Positions 35,985-43,907 of a stretch of DNA of 64,000 bases are shown here, one piece after another. The notes under the pieces are model-generated. The model saw nothing but the letters and a program-made list of their open reading frames with translations. It was not told the DNA's origin and did not search any database. A program made the translations under genes and the position numbers. The stretch is from JAJYQH01 sp036261615. GTDB taxonomy: Bacteria > Actinomycetota > Actinomycetes > Propionibacteriales > Propionibacteriaceae. The stretch is from NCBI GenBank assembly GCA_036261615.1, contig DATAKK010000063.1, forward strand, positions 1 through 64,000, given 5' to 3'. The stretch's first letter is position 1. Every line of letters starts with the position of its first letter.

Positions 35985-37001
35985 ATGGGTTTCCGCATGC
36001 GCCAGTCGATCCGGATCGCGCCCGGGATCCGGTTGAACGTCTCGGCCAAGTCGCTCGGCATCTCCGCGGGCGTGCGCGGTGCCCACGTCTCGCTCAACTC
36101 CCGCACGGGTGTGCGCACCACGGCGTCGCTGCCGGGCACCGGCCTGTCGTACACGACCACGCACGCGGTGCACGCGCCGGCGTCCCCGGGGCGGGGGCCG
36201 GGCTCGGCGCCGCGCTCGCTGCCCGCGTCCCCGCCGCCGCAGGCTCCGCACCCCGGCCTGTTCGCGCCGCACTGGCACAAGGAACTGTTCGCCGCCCTCG
36301 AGCAGGGACGCACGACCGGTCTCGAGCCGATCGCCGTGCGGCACCCCGAGGCCCGCGCCACCTGCATGATGCTCGAGGCCCTGTCGCCCGCGACCGGCGC
36401 CGAGGGCGGACAGCGCGCCGAGCAGATGCTGGGCGAACTGTGGTCGACGGGCTACGACCCCGCATCCGACGGGTTCCTCCGCACCTACGCCCCCGACTCG
36501 ACCACCTCGATCCGGCTCACCCCGATCCTCGTCGCCACGCTGCCGCTGTCCCGCGACGCGATCGGGCTCGCGCTCGCCGAACTGATCCAGGAGACCGGCA
36601 ACCTCGACGGCGCGATCCAGGTCGTCGAGGGGGTCACGCCGAGCACCTACGCCGCGGTGAGCCTGGCGGACCTGTACGCCGAGGCGGGCCGCTGGAGCGA
36701 CGTCATCGCCCTCACCGACGGGATCCCCAACGGCGACGACTTCTGCACCTACCTGCTCATTCAGCGGGGGGTGGCCCTCCGGCAGTCGGGCTTCCTCGAC
36801 GCCGCCCTCGACAGCCTCAAGGCGGCGCTGGCGCCCCGCTCGCGGATGGTCGCCCTCCGGCACCTGGCTCTCGTCGAGCGGGCCCTCACCTATCGGGCCT
36901 CGGGCAAGAAGTCGCTGGCGCGTCGCGACCTCGAGCGCGTCCTCGCCGACGACTCCCAGTATCCGGGCGTCGCCGACCTGCTCTCTCAGCTCGCGGGCTA
37001 G
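35985..37001 (+). CDS. DUF4236 N-terminal domain fused to TPR-like repeats
   Basis: A 338-residue protein. The N-terminal DUF4236 domain (about 1-50) reads GFRMRQSIRIAPGIRLNVS and then VSLNSRTGVRTTASLPGTGL. A Pro/Ala-rich linker (about 60-90) leads to a helical C-terminal half (about 95-335) that looks like tetratricopeptide-type repeats (DGAIQVVEGV, DVIALTDGI, LDSLKAALA, ARRDLERVLADD). Function is unknown; the architecture suggests a scaffold. The start is fixed by the DUF4236 N-terminus and a TAGCGT box. Confidence 0.82.
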   Translation: MGFRMRQSIRIAPGIRLNVSAKSLGISAGVRGAHVSLNSRTGVRTTASLPGTGLSYTTTHAVHAPASPGRGPGSAPRSLPASPPPQAPHPGLFAPHWHKELFAALEQGRTTGLEPIAVRHPEARATCMMLEALSPATGAEGGQRAEQMLGELWSTGYDPASDGFLRTYAPDSTTSIRLTPILVATLPLSRDAIGLALAELIQETGNLDGAIQVVEGVTPSTYAAVSLADLYAEAGRWSDVIALTDGIPNGDDFCTYLLIQRGVALRQSGFLDAALDSLKAALAPRSRMVALRHLALVERALTYRASGKKSLARRDLERVLADDSQYPGVADLLSQLAG

Positions 37002-37020
37002 CGCAGACGGGCGGCAGGGC

Positions 37021-37070
37021 CACCCGTTGGGGCGTGCTGGCGCGCGCCCGGCCCTCTGCATAGTGGAGCC
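37021..37070 (+). promoter_or_regulatory. Promoter of acidic gene 1 (duplicate copy a)
   Basis: CACCCGTTGGGGCGTGCT followed at identical distance by a CATAGT -10-like box (37059-37064). The same arrangement recurs at 37319-37368; the box-to-box spacing is 38 bp in both. Confidence 0.55.
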
Positions 37071-37098
37071 AGGCATGGCCGACCACGAAGGAGACGAC

Positions 37099-37290
37099 AT
37101 GACCACACCCGCCTTTCCCGTCCCCCCTGTCGGAGGCGAGGGCAATCCGCTGGGCATCAACGAGGAGGGCGACGCCGCCCGCCGCGAGGCCGAGCAGCAG
37201 GAGGAGGCCTCCGACGAGCCGAGCGTGATCAGCCTCGACCAGAGCGAGCAGGCCGCCCGGGGCGAGCGGGCCGAGCCCGACGACGAGTGA
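37099..37290 (+). CDS. Small acidic protein, paralogue 1
   Basis: A 63-residue, strongly acidic, probably disordered protein: a Pro-rich start (PAFPVPPVGGEG), then Glu/Asp-rich segments with SVISLDQSEQAARGER near the end. It is related to the next gene: both begin with a Phe-Pro motif, have a glutamate-rich middle, and share the ending VI(S/T)L...E.A..GER. No known family is recognised. ATG 37099 has AAGGAG upstream. Confidence 0.7.
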   Translation: MTTPAFPVPPVGGEGNPLGINEEGDAARREAEQQEEASDEPSVISLDQSEQAARGERAEPDDE

Positions 37291-37318
37291 CCCGCGGCGG
37301 AGGCGCTGCCGCTCGCCC

Positions 37319-37368
37319 CACCCGTTCGGGCGTGCTCGGCCTCCGTCGGCGCCCTGCATAGTGGGGGC
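37319..37368 (+). promoter_or_regulatory. Promoter of acidic gene 2 (duplicate copy b)
   Basis: CACCCGTTCGGGCGTGCT and CATAGT (37357-37362) with the same spacing as copy a, so the duplication included the promoter. Confidence 0.55.
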
Positions 37369-37399
37369 AGGACTCGCTGTCCTCCCGAAAGGAGACGAG

Positions 37400-37585
37400 A
37401 TGTCGCACCCCAACTTCCCTCTCATGCCCATGCATCCCGAGGACCACGACCGGGAGGGCCTCGACGACCCCACCGAGGAGGAGGCCGAGGAGATCGAGCA
37501 GTCCGAGGAGCAGGAGGAGCAGCCGGGCGTCATCACCCTCGAGGAGGAGGACGAAGCCGTCGAGGGCGAGCGGCGCGACCACTGA
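37400..37585 (+). CDS. Small acidic protein, paralogue 2
   Basis: A 61-residue acidic protein (NFPLMPMHPEDHDREG, then a long Glu run and GVITLEEEDEAVEGER). It is a tandem paralogue of the gene at 37099 and has its own copy of the promoter. It could be a nucleic-acid mimic, metal buffer or regulator; nothing in the sequence decides. AAAGGAG precedes ATG 37400. Confidence 0.7.
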   Translation: MSHPNFPLMPMHPEDHDREGLDDPTEEEAEEIEQSEEQEEQPGVITLEEEDEAVEGERRDH

Positions 37586-37605
37586 CGCCGCGCGACGACC
37601 AGCAC

Positions 37606-37638
37606 CGGACGCCGGGACCCCCAGGGTTCCGGCGTCCG
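37606..37638 (+). terminator. Terminator hairpin after the acidic gene pair
   Basis: A 15-bp stem CGGACGCCGGGACCC / GGGTTCCGGCGTCCG (one G-U pair) with a CCA loop. The arms contain GGACGCC and GGCGTCC. Confidence 0.75.
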
Positions 37639-37692
37639 TGCCTGTCCGGGCAGCGACCGCCCGGCCACGACCGATGGGGGACGCCCGCCCGT

Positions 37693-37698
37693 TAGTCT
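37693..37698 (+). promoter_or_regulatory. -10 box TAGTCT, leaderless start of Nudix gene
   Basis: TAGTCT ends 6 nt before ATG 37705; no ribosome site. Confidence 0.55.
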
Positions 37699-37704
37699 GG
37701 GCAC

Positions 37705-38412
37705 ATGTCGAGCGAGGCGGTGCCCCGGTTCCGGCATGAAGCGCTGGGAGTGATCCTCCAGGTGCGAGTGGACGCCGGCGAGCCCCGGCTGTGCGTCCTG
37801 GCCTGGCAGCGTCCCCGCGACCCGTTCGCGGGACTCTGGGCCCTCCCCGGCGGCCCGGTCGAGAGCGGCGAGACGATCGAGCAGTGCATCCGCCGCGAAG
37901 TGGAGACCCGGCTCGACCTGTCCGCGATGGCGCACATGGAGCAGCTCCGCACCTACAGCCGCCCCGACCGCGACCCGATGCAGCGCACCATCGGCACCGC
38001 GTACCTCGGCATGGTCCCTGCCGACGTCGACGCGCCCCTGCCCGCAACGGCCGGCTGGCTCCCGGTGGGCCGGCTGCCGGGAATGGCGTTCGACCATGCG
38101 GAGATGGTCGGCGACGGGGTCGCCCGGATGCGGGCCAAGCTCTCGTACACCAACCTCGCGTTCGCCCTGGCACCTGCGAGGTTCACCATCGCCACTCTGC
38201 GCGACCTCTACTCGGCGGCCCTCGGCTACGAGGTGGAGGCGACCAACCTGCAGCGGGTGCTGACCCGGCGGGGGCAACTCACCCCTACGGGGGAGCGGCA
38301 CCCATCGGGACGTACCGGGGGAAGGCCCGCGGCGGTGTTCCGGTTCGCCGCCCGACGGCTCGAGATCACCGACCCGTTCGCCACCCTGCGCCCGCACGGC
38401 GACCCGTCCTGA
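37705..38412 (+). CDS. NrtR-like Nudix-domain transcriptional regulator
   Basis: A 235-residue protein with an N-terminal Nudix domain (about 10-135) and a C-terminal winged-helix domain (about 150-225: FTIATLRDLYSAALGYEVE and TNLQRVLTRRGQL). This matches NrtR regulators of NAD metabolism, which sense ADP-ribose. The Nudix box starts well (GGPVESGETIEQCIRREV) but continues ETRLDL, where catalytic Nudix enzymes have EExGL, so metal-binding glutamates are missing. It probably senses a ligand rather than hydrolysing it. No NAD biosynthesis gene adjoins it. Confidence 0.83.
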   Translation: MSSEAVPRFRHEALGVILQVRVDAGEPRLCVLAWQRPRDPFAGLWALPGGPVESGETIEQCIRREVETRLDLSAMAHMEQLRTYSRPDRDPMQRTIGTAYLGMVPADVDAPLPATAGWLPVGRLPGMAFDHAEMVGDGVARMRAKLSYTNLAFALAPARFTIATLRDLYSAALGYEVEATNLQRVLTRRGQLTPTGERHPSGRTGGRPAAVFRFAARRLEITDPFATLRPHGDPS

Positions 38413-38417
38413 CAAGG

Positions 38418-38451
38418 GGATCGCGCCCGTCGGGGGAAACGGGCGCGATCC
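38418..38451 (+). terminator. Terminator hairpin after the Nudix regulator
   Basis: Perfect 13-bp stem GGATCGCGCCCGT / ACGGGCGCGATCC, loop of 8 nt, 5 bp past the stop. Confidence 0.8.
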
Positions 38452-38481
38452 GGATCGTGGGCGGGGGCGCCGCACACTTCT

Positions 38482-38493
38482 GGTCGATCGACC
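38482..38493. promoter_or_regulatory. 12-bp perfect palindrome
   Basis: GGTCGATCGACC in the region before the VOC gene; it shares the core CGATCG with the 15-mers at 14984 and 60804. Possible regulator site. Confidence 0.3.
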
Positions 38494-38618
38494 CACTTCC
38501 CCCGCGCGCCGCAAATATACCCCTGGCCGCACGCCCGGCAAACCGAGCGCTGGGCGGGCAGGTCGGGCGGCCGCCGGGCAGCATCGTGAATCCGGGACGC
38601 GGGGTGGGCCGCCGCGCC

Positions 38619-38624
38619 TAGCCT
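38619..38624 (+). promoter_or_regulatory. -10 box TAGCCT, leaderless start of VOC gene
   Basis: TAGCCT ends 5 nt before ATG 38630; no ribosome site. Confidence 0.5.
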
Positions 38625-38629
38625 GAAGT

Positions 38630-39040
38630 ATGAGCATCACGATCCACGAAACGTTCCTCCCGCACACCGACCCGGCGGCGGCCATCGATTTCTACCGCAG
38701 GGTGCTCGAGTTCGAGGTGCGGGGCGACGTCGAGAACCACGGCCTGCACTGGATCACCGTGGGACCGTCGCGGCAGGAGGACATCTCGGTCGTCCTCTAC
38801 CCGCCGCAGGTCGCTCCCGGCATCACCGACGACGAGCGGCAGATGATCGAGGCGATGATGGAGCGCGGCGCCTACGCCAGCCTCAACCTCGCCACGTCCG
38901 ACCTCGACGCGGTGTTCGCCCGGCTGCAGGCCGCCGGCGCCGACGTCGTCCAGCCGCCGACCGAGCATCCGTACGGCATCCGCGACTGCGCTGTCCGCGA
39001 TCCCTCCGGCAATCTGCTCCGCATCCAGCAGCTCCGCTGA
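38630..39040 (+). CDS. VOC superfamily protein
   Basis: A 136-residue glyoxalase-fold protein: HETFLPHTDPAAAIDFYR at the first module and GIRDCAVRDPSGNLLRIQQL at the second, with a helical region between. It belongs to the bleomycin-resistance/extradiol-dioxygenase-like group; substrate unknown. It is a single gene under a leaderless-type promoter. Confidence 0.82.
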   Translation: MSITIHETFLPHTDPAAAIDFYRRVLEFEVRGDVENHGLHWITVGPSRQEDISVVLYPPQVAPGITDDERQMIEAMMERGAYASLNLATSDLDAVFARLQAAGADVVQPPTEHPYGIRDCAVRDPSGNLLRIQQLR

Positions 39041-39052
39041 CTCCCCGCGTCG

Positions 39053-40204
39053 TCAGGGGGTCCGGACGAGCCGGCGTCCCCGCTCCACGGTGACGACCGG
39101 CACCCGGGCCGGCTCGACGACCCGCGCCCGGGGCGCCGGGACGAGCGCAGCCCTCAGCTTCCGCTCGAGGGGGCGTTCGTACACGTGGTAGATCGCCCCG
39201 GCGAGCAGCAGTGACGCGCCGCCCGCAGCCAGGTAGACGAGGAACTTCGAGATGCGGTCGCCGTGCAGTCCCGAGCTGTAGACGAGCCGCATGCTCAGTT
39301 CGTGCACCATGTAGAGCGCGAACGACCACTGGCCGAGGCGCACCAGCCAGCCCGCGCGCAGCGGGCTCGGGCGCTGGTCGAGGTCGGCCCGGGCGGCACC
39401 CAGGATGAGCGCCGCGAAGCCTACGGCGGTGATGATCTGCGCGTACCAGAAGGCGTCGGCGAGGTTCTGCTCGTGCCGGACCCCCCACTGCCACGCCACG
39501 AGGTAGGACGCCACCGCGAGGAGCGCGCCCCCCGGCAGGCCGATCCGCGGGCGCCAGCCGCGCTTCATGGCGAGCGCCAGCGCGACGCCGACGAGGAACT
39601 CGCCGATCCGGTACAGCGGCAGGTAGAAGAGGATGTCCAGATGCTGCCGGTCGATCCGGCTGAACAGCAGGGCGCCGCCCAGCAGCCAGCCGCCCGCCAG
39701 CGCAGCCATGAGCACCGGGCGGCGCCGCAGCCAGCCGATGCCCATGACGAAGGGGAACAGGACATAGAAGAACGCCTCGTCCGACAGCGACCACGCCGGC
39801 GAGTTGTAGGTGAGGGCGCCGGGGCCCGGAGCCCACGACTGGACGAGGAACAGCTGCGCCAGCCACCCCCACGGCCGCTTGTCGATGCTGCCGATGCCGA
39901 GGACGACGAAGACGGCGGCGACCGCGAAGGTGAGCAGGTGCACCGGGTAGATCCGGGCGAACCGCCGCGACCAGAACGCGTGCGGGGTGTCGTCCGGGCG
40001 ATGCGTCCATGCGAGGACGAACCCGGACAGGACGAAGAAGAAGGTCACCCCCACGTACCCGATCTCCAGCGGGTTCTTGCCGGGGTTGTGGTCGTGCACG
40101 CTCCACATCGACGCGTGGTAGAGCACCACCATGCCGGCCGCGAGAAAACGCAGTCCGGTCAGGGAGTCCAGGGCGCCCGTGGGGCGGCGGTTCGCGTCCG
40201 GCAT
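39053..40204 (-). CDS. Acyltransferase family 3 (OafA-like) membrane protein
   Basis: A 383-residue integral membrane acyltransferase with about ten helices. It opens with the family pattern LDSLTGLRFLAAGMVVLYHAS (the first basic-histidine region) and continues with FFFVLSGFVLAW and RRFARIYPVHL. Such proteins O-acylate extracellular glycans, peptidoglycan or antibiotics. The last about 40 residues are basic and soluble. No glycan gene adjoins it. The start is supported by TATTCT 7 nt upstream. Confidence 0.87.
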   Translation of the reverse strand: MPDANRRPTGALDSLTGLRFLAAGMVVLYHASMWSVHDHNPGKNPLEIGYVGVTFFFVLSGFVLAWTHRPDDTPHAFWSRRFARIYPVHLLTFAVAAVFVVLGIGSIDKRPWGWLAQLFLVQSWAPGPGALTYNSPAWSLSDEAFFYVLFPFVMGIGWLRRRPVLMAALAGGWLLGGALLFSRIDRQHLDILFYLPLYRIGEFLVGVALALAMKRGWRPRIGLPGGALLAVASYLVAWQWGVRHEQNLADAFWYAQIITAVGFAALILGAARADLDQRPSPLRAGWLVRLGQWSFALYMVHELSMRLVYSSGLHGDRISKFLVYLAAGGASLLLAGAIYHVYERPLERKLRAALVPAPRARVVEPARVPVVTVERGRRLVRTP

Positions 40205-40211
40205 TGTTCCG

Positions 40212-40217
40212 AGAATA
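40212..40217 (-). promoter_or_regulatory. -10 box TATTCT, near-leaderless acyltransferase start
   Basis: On the minus strand TATTCT ends 7 nt before ATG 40204; the flanking DNA is unusually AT-rich (a GAATTC-containing stretch). Confidence 0.55.
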
Positions 40218-40323
40218 CCTGAGGAATTCTTAGAACCCAGGAGAATGGTGTGATCTGCCGGGAGCCGCCACCCTCAGGGCGACTCGAAACTGCTTGTCAG
40301 AGCCGGAAGTGGAGGTGGGCTGG

Positions 40324-40794
40324 TCAGCCCTTTCCGCCGGAGGCGAACAGGCCGGTCGTCGAGGCGCTCGCCAGCTCGTTGGTGAGGATGGTGAACCTCA
40401 AGGGGGCGCTCGGGGTGCCGTCCTCCACCGGGATCCGCTCGAACGGCAGGGCGTGCACCGTGTGGACATAGTGGTGGGCCGGGCCGGGGGGCGGGCAGGC
40501 GCCGCCGTACCCGACGTAGCCGTAGTCGTTGACCCACTCGCGGGCGGACGCCGGGAGCTGCTCGTTCTCGCCGAGGGAGGTGACGTCGGCCGGGATGTCG
40601 ACGACGATCCAGTGCCACCACCCCGATCCGGTGGGCGCGTCGGGGTCGTAGATGGTGATCGCGAAGCTCTTGGTGCCCTCCGGGGCGCCGTCCCAGCTGA
40701 GCGCCGGGCGCACGTTCTGCCCGTTGCACCCCTGCTCCGCATACCGGGGGTCGATCGTCCCGCCCTCGCCGAACGATGAACTGGTCACCCGCAT
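40324..40794 (-). CDS. YbhB/YbcL family (PEBP-like) protein
   Basis: A 156-residue phosphatidylethanolamine-binding-protein-like domain with GQNVRPALSWDGAPEGTKSF, IYDPDAP (the D-P-D-A-P signature), WWHWIVVDIP and GPAHHYVHTVHAL. No signal peptide. Bacterial members are of unclear function. ATG 40794 has GAGGAGG six bases upstream. Confidence 0.9.
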   Translation of the reverse strand: MRVTSSSFGEGGTIDPRYAEQGCNGQNVRPALSWDGAPEGTKSFAITIYDPDAPTGSGWWHWIVVDIPADVTSLGENEQLPASAREWVNDYGYVGYGGACPPPGPAHHYVHTVHALPFERIPVEDGTPSAPLRFTILTNELASASTTGLFASGGKG

Positions 40795-40902
40795 ACCGGC
40801 CTCCTCGCCGTCGTGTTGGAGCGCCGCACGCCGGACGCCGCCCGCGCGGCGCTGGTGGTCGCGGCGTCCGCGCTCCACGCTACCCGGGGGCGTGCCCCCG
40901 GG

Positions 40903-43425
40903 TCAGAGTCGGGCGAATCGGACCCCGGTGAGCACGAGTTCGTCGCGCTCGTCGCTCGCGTCCAGGTCGACGACGGCGTGTACCTGCCAGTCGTGGTTGC
41001 CCTCCGGGTCGGGCACGATCTGGTGCACCTCCCACGTGCGCCGGCGGGCGTCCGGCTCGATCCGCAGCATCCGGGGGCCGCGCGCGTCGGCGTCCAGCAG
41101 CACCCGGTCGTGCTCGGCGTAGTAGTCCTCGAGCGCGAGGTCCCAGTCGGACGCCGTGAACTCGGGGTCGTCGCCGTCGAGCGCGGCGAGCGCGTCGACG
41201 TCGTCGTCGGCGATCAGTTGCACCCGCTGGAACATCGCGTTGCGGACGAGCACCCGCAGTGTGCGCTCGTTGTCGGAGAGCTTGCGCTCGGGCGGCGGCG
41301 GAGCCTCCCCGGCGTCCTCGGGGTGGGTGAGCGCCTCCCACTCGTCGAGCAGCGAGGAGTCGGTGATCCGGATCATCTCGCCGAGCCACTCGACGATGTC
41401 GTCGAACTCGGGCGTGCGCACCGACTCGGGCACCGTCTGGCGCAGCGCCCGGTAGGCGTCGGTGAGGTAGCGCAGCAGCAGCCCCTCGGTGCGCTGCAAC
41501 CGGTGGAAGCCGACGTACTGGCCGAAGGTCATCGCCCGCTCGACCATCTCCCGCACGACCGACTTGGGGTTGAGGTTGTCGGGCGACAGCCACGGGTGCC
41601 GGCCGCGGTAGACCGTGAAGGCGTGCCCGAGCAGTTCGCCGAGCGGTTCGGGCCAGCGGATCTCCTCGAGCTGGGCCATCCGCTCCTCGTACTCGACGCC
41701 GTCGGCCTTCATCTCGGCGACCGCCTCCCCGCGGGCCCGGAACTGCTGGGACAGCAGCACCTGCATGGGGTTCTCCAGGGTCGCCTCCACCACGCTGACG
41801 AGGTCGAGCACGTAGTCGGGGGAGTTCGGGTCGAGCAGGTCGAATGCCGCCAGCGCGAACGCCGACAACGGCTGGTTGAGGGCGAAGTCGTTCTGCAGGT
41901 CGGGGGACAGGGCGAAGCGGCGTCCGCCCGGGGTGGGCTGGTCGAGACGGACGACCACCCCGCTCGCCAGCATCGAGCGGCCCAGCCCGAGCGCCCGACG
42001 GTAGAGCGGACGCCGCTTCGCCTCGTCCGGCACCGCCTCGCTCACCAGCCGCACGACGGCGGCGATCGTGTCCTCGTCGCGTTCCAGCAGGTTGAGCAGC
42101 AGGGCGTGGGTGATCCGCAGCCGCCCGTGCAGCGGCTCCGGCGCGGCCGCGACCAGCTTGTCGAAGGTCTGCTCGGTGTAGCTCACTTCGCCCGGCGCCG
42201 GCTTCTTGCGCTGCACCTTGCGCTGCTTCTTGGGGTCGTCGCCGGCCTTGGCCAGCGCCTTCGCGTTCTCGATGACGTGCTCGGGTGCCTGGGCGACGAC
42301 GTACCCCACGGTGTCGAACCCGGCGCGCCCCGCCCGCCCGGCGATCTGGTGGAACTCGCGGGCCCGGAGCACACGCTGGCGGCGTCCGTCGAACTTGGTG
42401 AGCTGGGTGAACAGCACCGTGCGGATCGGCACGTTGATGCCCACGCCGAGGGTGTCGGTGCCGCAGATCACCCCGAGCAGGCCCCGCTGGGCCAGGGTCT
42501 CGACCAGTCGCCGGTAGCGGGGGAGCATGCCGGCGTGGTGGACGCCGACACCCCCGCGGATGAGCGTGCTGAGGGTCGACCCGAAGCCGGGCGCGAAGCG
42601 GAGGTGTCCGACCGCGGCGGTGATCTCGCTGCGTCGCACCCCGGTGACGACGCCGTCGGCATACAGCGCCTGGGCCCGCTCGACCGCCGCGCCCTGCGAG
42701 GCGTGGACGAGGTAGATCGGCGCCTTGTCGTCGCGGACCAGTTCGGCGACGGTCTCGGGCACCGGCGTCATCGCCCATGAGTGAACGAGCGGAACCGGTC
42801 GGGTGCCCCCGCTCACCGTCTCCACCGGCCTGCCGCTGCGCCGCCGGAGGCCCTCGGCGAGCTCGGCGGTGTCGCCGAGCGTGGCCGACATGATGAGCAG
42901 CTGGGACGCCGGCAGCTCGGTGAGCATCACCTGCCAGGCCCAGCCGCGGTCGGGGTCGGCGAGGAAGTGGAACTCGTCGAGCACCACCGTGTGCGCGAGT
43001 TCGCCGGCGTCCTTGGGCGCGGTGCGCAGGGCGATGTTGGCGAGGATCTCGGCCGTGCAGCAGATGAGCGGGGCGTCGGGGTTCACGGCGGCGTCGCCGG
43101 TGACCATGCCGACGTGTTCCGCCCCGAACACCCGGCACAGCTCGAAGAACTTCTCGCTGACCAGGGCCTTGATCGGGGCGGTGTAGTAGCTGCGGGCTCC
43201 GGCGGCGATCGAGAACGCGTGCGCCGCCAGCGCGATGAGGGACTTGCCCGAGCCGGTCGGGGTGGTGACGATCGTGTGCGCCCCCGTGAGCAGGTCGAGG
43301 ATCGCCTCCTCCTGGTGCGGGTAGGGGATGAGGCCCTCGCCGGCGCACCACCGGAGGAACACCTCGTGGACGCGGTCGGCGTCCGCCCCCGCGGCGTGCA
43401 ACGACTCGACCAGTTCGGCTCCCAC
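40903..43425 (-). CDS. DEAD/DEAH-box helicase with DUF3516 (Ski2-like)
   Basis: An 840-residue superfamily 2 helicase. Domain 1 carries Walker A TTPTGSGKS, Walker B DEFHF and motif III MSATLGD; domain 2 carries GVGVHHAGMLP, GTDTLGVGINVP and the motif VI HQIAGRAGRAGF. A C-terminal DUF3516 region (about 385-840) is typical of actinobacterial members and may bind RNA. It probably remodels or unwinds RNA. GTG 43425 is supported by TAGGTT ending 6 nt upstream (leaderless). It carries at least ten GGACGCC/GGCGTCC heptamers. Confidence 0.92.
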   Translation of the reverse strand: MGAELVESLHAAGADADRVHEVFLRWCAGEGLIPYPHQEEAILDLLTGAHTIVTTPTGSGKSLIALAAHAFSIAAGARSYYTAPIKALVSEKFFELCRVFGAEHVGMVTGDAAVNPDAPLICCTAEILANIALRTAPKDAGELAHTVVLDEFHFLADPDRGWAWQVMLTELPASQLLIMSATLGDTAELAEGLRRRSGRPVETVSGGTRPVPLVHSWAMTPVPETVAELVRDDKAPIYLVHASQGAAVERAQALYADGVVTGVRRSEITAAVGHLRFAPGFGSTLSTLIRGGVGVHHAGMLPRYRRLVETLAQRGLLGVICGTDTLGVGINVPIRTVLFTQLTKFDGRRQRVLRAREFHQIAGRAGRAGFDTVGYVVAQAPEHVIENAKALAKAGDDPKKQRKVQRKKPAPGEVSYTEQTFDKLVAAAPEPLHGRLRITHALLLNLLERDEDTIAAVVRLVSEAVPDEAKRRPLYRRALGLGRSMLASGVVVRLDQPTPGGRRFALSPDLQNDFALNQPLSAFALAAFDLLDPNSPDYVLDLVSVVEATLENPMQVLLSQQFRARGEAVAEMKADGVEYEERMAQLEEIRWPEPLGELLGHAFTVYRGRHPWLSPDNLNPKSVVREMVERAMTFGQYVGFHRLQRTEGLLLRYLTDAYRALRQTVPESVRTPEFDDIVEWLGEMIRITDSSLLDEWEALTHPEDAGEAPPPPERKLSDNERTLRVLVRNAMFQRVQLIADDDVDALAALDGDDPEFTASDWDLALEDYYAEHDRVLLDADARGPRMLRIEPDARRRTWEVHQIVPDPEGNHDWQVHAVVDLDASDERDELVLTGVRFARL

Positions 43426-43745
43426 CCGCCGAACCTACCCTGCCCGGCGCGCGGCCGTGGCCGGGCGCCGGGGGGCCTGCGGGGAGCCCGTCGAGGGATT
43501 GCGGAACCGTGAATCCCGGCTGAATCCGGAGGGCTTTCGGGGGATGGTCCTGGGTGGGTCCACGGTCTTAGCCTGGAAGCCACCGACCTGAGTTGGCGTA
43601 CTCACCTCCCCTGGTGCCGGGCGGTTTCGCCGTTAGCCATCCCCCTAAAACCACCCCGCCGTAGGGCGGAAAACCACGGGGTCGATGATTGAGCCCACGT
43701 ACTGGTGACGCCGGAGCGCCAGTGCAACGACCGGAAGGAAGTGAC
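43426..43745. other. 320-bp divergent region with long structured leader
   Basis: On the minus side it starts with TAGGTT (43432-43437), the helicase -10. On the plus side TAGCCT (43569-43574) could be a -10, giving a leader of about 165 nt before the cytochrome b genes. That leader holds CCGCC-GTAG-GGCGG (43656-43669) within CCCC...GGGG arms, and ACTGG...CCAGT arms (43701-43723). It ends in an AAGGAAG ribosome site. I recognise no known riboswitch class and no additional gene. Confidence 0.4.
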
Positions 43746-43907
43746 ATGCCTACTCTGTCCCCGCTGGCGGCCCTGGTGCCGCTCGACGCGGGATTCGTGC
43801 ATTACGGCTTCATCAATCTGTCCGTCCCCAACCTCGTGGTCATCGGCGCGATGCTCGTCCTCTTCGTGCTCGCCCTCGTGGTGCCCTTCCCTGAGGAGGA
43901 GTCATGA
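43746..43907 (+). CDS. 53-residue single-helix membrane protein of the cytochrome b cluster
   Basis: A short protein with one membrane helix (NLVVIGAMLVLFVLALVVP, about 29-47) and an acidic tail PEEES. It overlaps the next gene by 4 bp (ATGA) and has an AAGGAAG ribosome site, so it is probably a true small subunit of the following cytochrome b. No family is recognised. The b6f complex likewise carries tiny single-helix subunits, which is an analogy, not evidence of homology. Confidence 0.75.
   Translation: MPTLSPLAALVPLDAGFVHYGFINLSVPNLVVIGAMLVLFVLALVVPFPEEES

Noticed and set aside
43575..43745. Known riboswitch before the cytochrome b genes
   Set aside because: I compared it by eye with c-di-AMP, c-di-GMP, cobalamin, SAM, glycine and fluoride consensus cores and saw no match; kept only as an unassigned leader.
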